DNA of 64,000 nt, from positions 1 to 64,000 of the forward strand of contig JAEXDA010000011.1 in NCBI GenBank assembly GCA_023401925.1, written 5' to 3'. Position numbers and translations under genes: made by a program. The notes under the pieces were generated by a model. That model did not search any database. It saw nothing but the letters and a program-made list of their open reading frames with translations, and had not been told where the DNA came from. Shown one piece after another: positions 63,387-64,000 of this stretch. The stretch comes from Bacillota bacterium (GTDB taxonomy: Bacteria; Bacillota; UBA4882; UBA8346). Position 1 is the stretch's first letter; each line of letters starts with the position of its first letter.

Positions 63387-64000
63387 TTGACTAAAAATAA
63401 AACAGGTTTTTCTTTGTCGTCGCCTGAGATAGCCCCATATGTATTTATTTTCCCCGCAGTGCTTATTTTGGCCGGTTTAATTGTATATCCTACTTTGCTG
63501 GCGATTCAGAATAGTCTTCAGACCGTTGCCGGATACCGATTCGATAATTATTTTAAGATTTTTAAAGACCCCTTAGTATGGCAAACACTTCTAAATACTT
63601 GCGTCTTTGCAATATTGTCCGTGATTGGCCATTATATTCTCGGCTTAATCATTGCATTATTGACGAATGACAAGATTTTTGCCAAAAGTTTTTTTCGAGT
63701 TGCTTTTTTAATACCATGGATGTTTCCGGCGGTGGTACCCGGAATAATTTGGCGTTGGATGCTTCACGGCCAATTCGGAATTATCAATAGTGTTTTACAG
63801 TATTTGGGTTTCGTAAAAGACTATGTTCCTTGGCTCGCAAGTCCCAGCACTGCTCTTATTATGGTGATTGTGGCCAATATTTGGAGAGGATATCCGTTGT
63901 ATGTGGCTACACTTTTGGCCGGGTTGCAAACAATTCCGCAATCGTTGTATGAATCTGCCGAAGTTGATGGCGCAAATTGGTTTAAAACTTTTTGGTATAT
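63387..64000 (+). CDS. Sugar ABC transporter permease (MalF/UgpA type), cut by window end
   Basis: TTG 63387 follows AGAGGTGG. The 204 codons read so far encode the first hydrophobic segment (APYVFIFPAVLILAGLIVYP), further helices, the PWMFPAVVPGIIWRWML region and the start of the EAA loop (YESAEVDGANWFKTFWYI), the site that contacts the ATPase. It is a partner of the binding protein at 61.9 kb. The last part and any second permease lie beyond the window. Confidence 0.92.
   Translation, partial: MTKNKTGFSLSSPEIAPYVFIFPAVLILAGLIVYPTLLAIQNSLQTVAGYRFDNYFKIFKDPLVWQTLLNTCVFAILSVIGHYILGLIIALLTNDKIFAKSFFRVAFLIPWMFPAVVPGIIWRWMLHGQFGIINSVLQYLGFVKDYVPWLASPSTALIMVIVANIWRGYPLYVATLLAGLQTIPQSLYESAEVDGANWFKTFWY

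Overview
The window looks like a chromosomal segment of an anaerobe-type member of the Bacillota with an outer membrane. Bacillota signs: AGGAGG-type ribosome binding sites with many TTG starts, YesM/YesN-type sensors, an OLE RNA locus (xseA-xseB-prenyl synthase-OLE-oapA-dxs), tandem glycine and preQ1-I riboswitches, and OapA. Diderm signs: a patatin fused to a POTRA/Omp85-type barrel, a PagL-like lipid A deacylase, a small predicted outer-membrane barrel protein, an SLH protein, and sugar-binding proteins with ordinary cleavable signal peptides instead of lipoboxes. A Limnochordia/Hydrogenispora-like lineage would fit, but that placement is inference.

Layout. 1-3.3 kb: end of an unknown gene, a GPH-type sugar symporter, a YbaK deacylase and a DUF1848 protein. 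3.4-10 kb: a sugar-sensing module (two membrane-anchored periplasmic binding proteins around a YesM kinase and YesN regulator) and an orphan sugar-binding protein. 10-10.8 kb: repeats and a decayed gene. 10.8-15.8 kb: chemotaxis adaptation genes: three CheX-type proteins, CheR and two CheB paralogues, the first lacking its catalytic Ser. 15.7-24.5 kb: a small membrane protein, LysE transporter, a large inverted repeat, SLH protein, FabH, TetR, patatin-Omp85, PagL-like protein and cupin. 24.9-31.2 kb: the OLE operon. 31.3-33.5 kb: a preQ1-I riboswitch-controlled YhhQ-QueF-YhhQ queuosine cassette bracketed by two pairs of related hairpins.

33.5-43 kb: outer-membrane protein, membrane-anchored MutS-like ATPase, DUF2278, MarC, an orphan sugar-binding protein followed by a chemoreceptor, and an amidohydrolase. 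43.2-51.7 kb: radical SAM DUF4080, small membrane protein, FmdB, ArgS with a degenerate HIGH motif, YesL-like protein, CTP synthase, 1 kb of gene remains (glycerate kinase) and an alpha/beta hydrolase. 51.7-55.6 kb: tandem glycine riboswitch, long-form serine hydroxymethyltransferase, M24 peptidase and a small membrane protein. 55.7-59.3 kb: an unrecognised redox/biosynthetic group: SPASM-type radical SAM enzyme overlapping a KAS III-like protein without its catalytic His, divergent from an EFR1 flavodoxin-ferredoxin and a 46-codon Cys-rich ORF. 59.7-64 kb: hexuronate use: FadR-type regulator, ManD-type mannonate dehydratase, sugar-binding protein and a permease cut by the window end.

A 120-bp MITE-like repeat with GGGGCTGTCC ends occurs at about 10.35 and 63.24 kb, with degenerate or end-only copies elsewhere. 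No rRNA, tRNA, CRISPR array or complete insertion sequence was seen.
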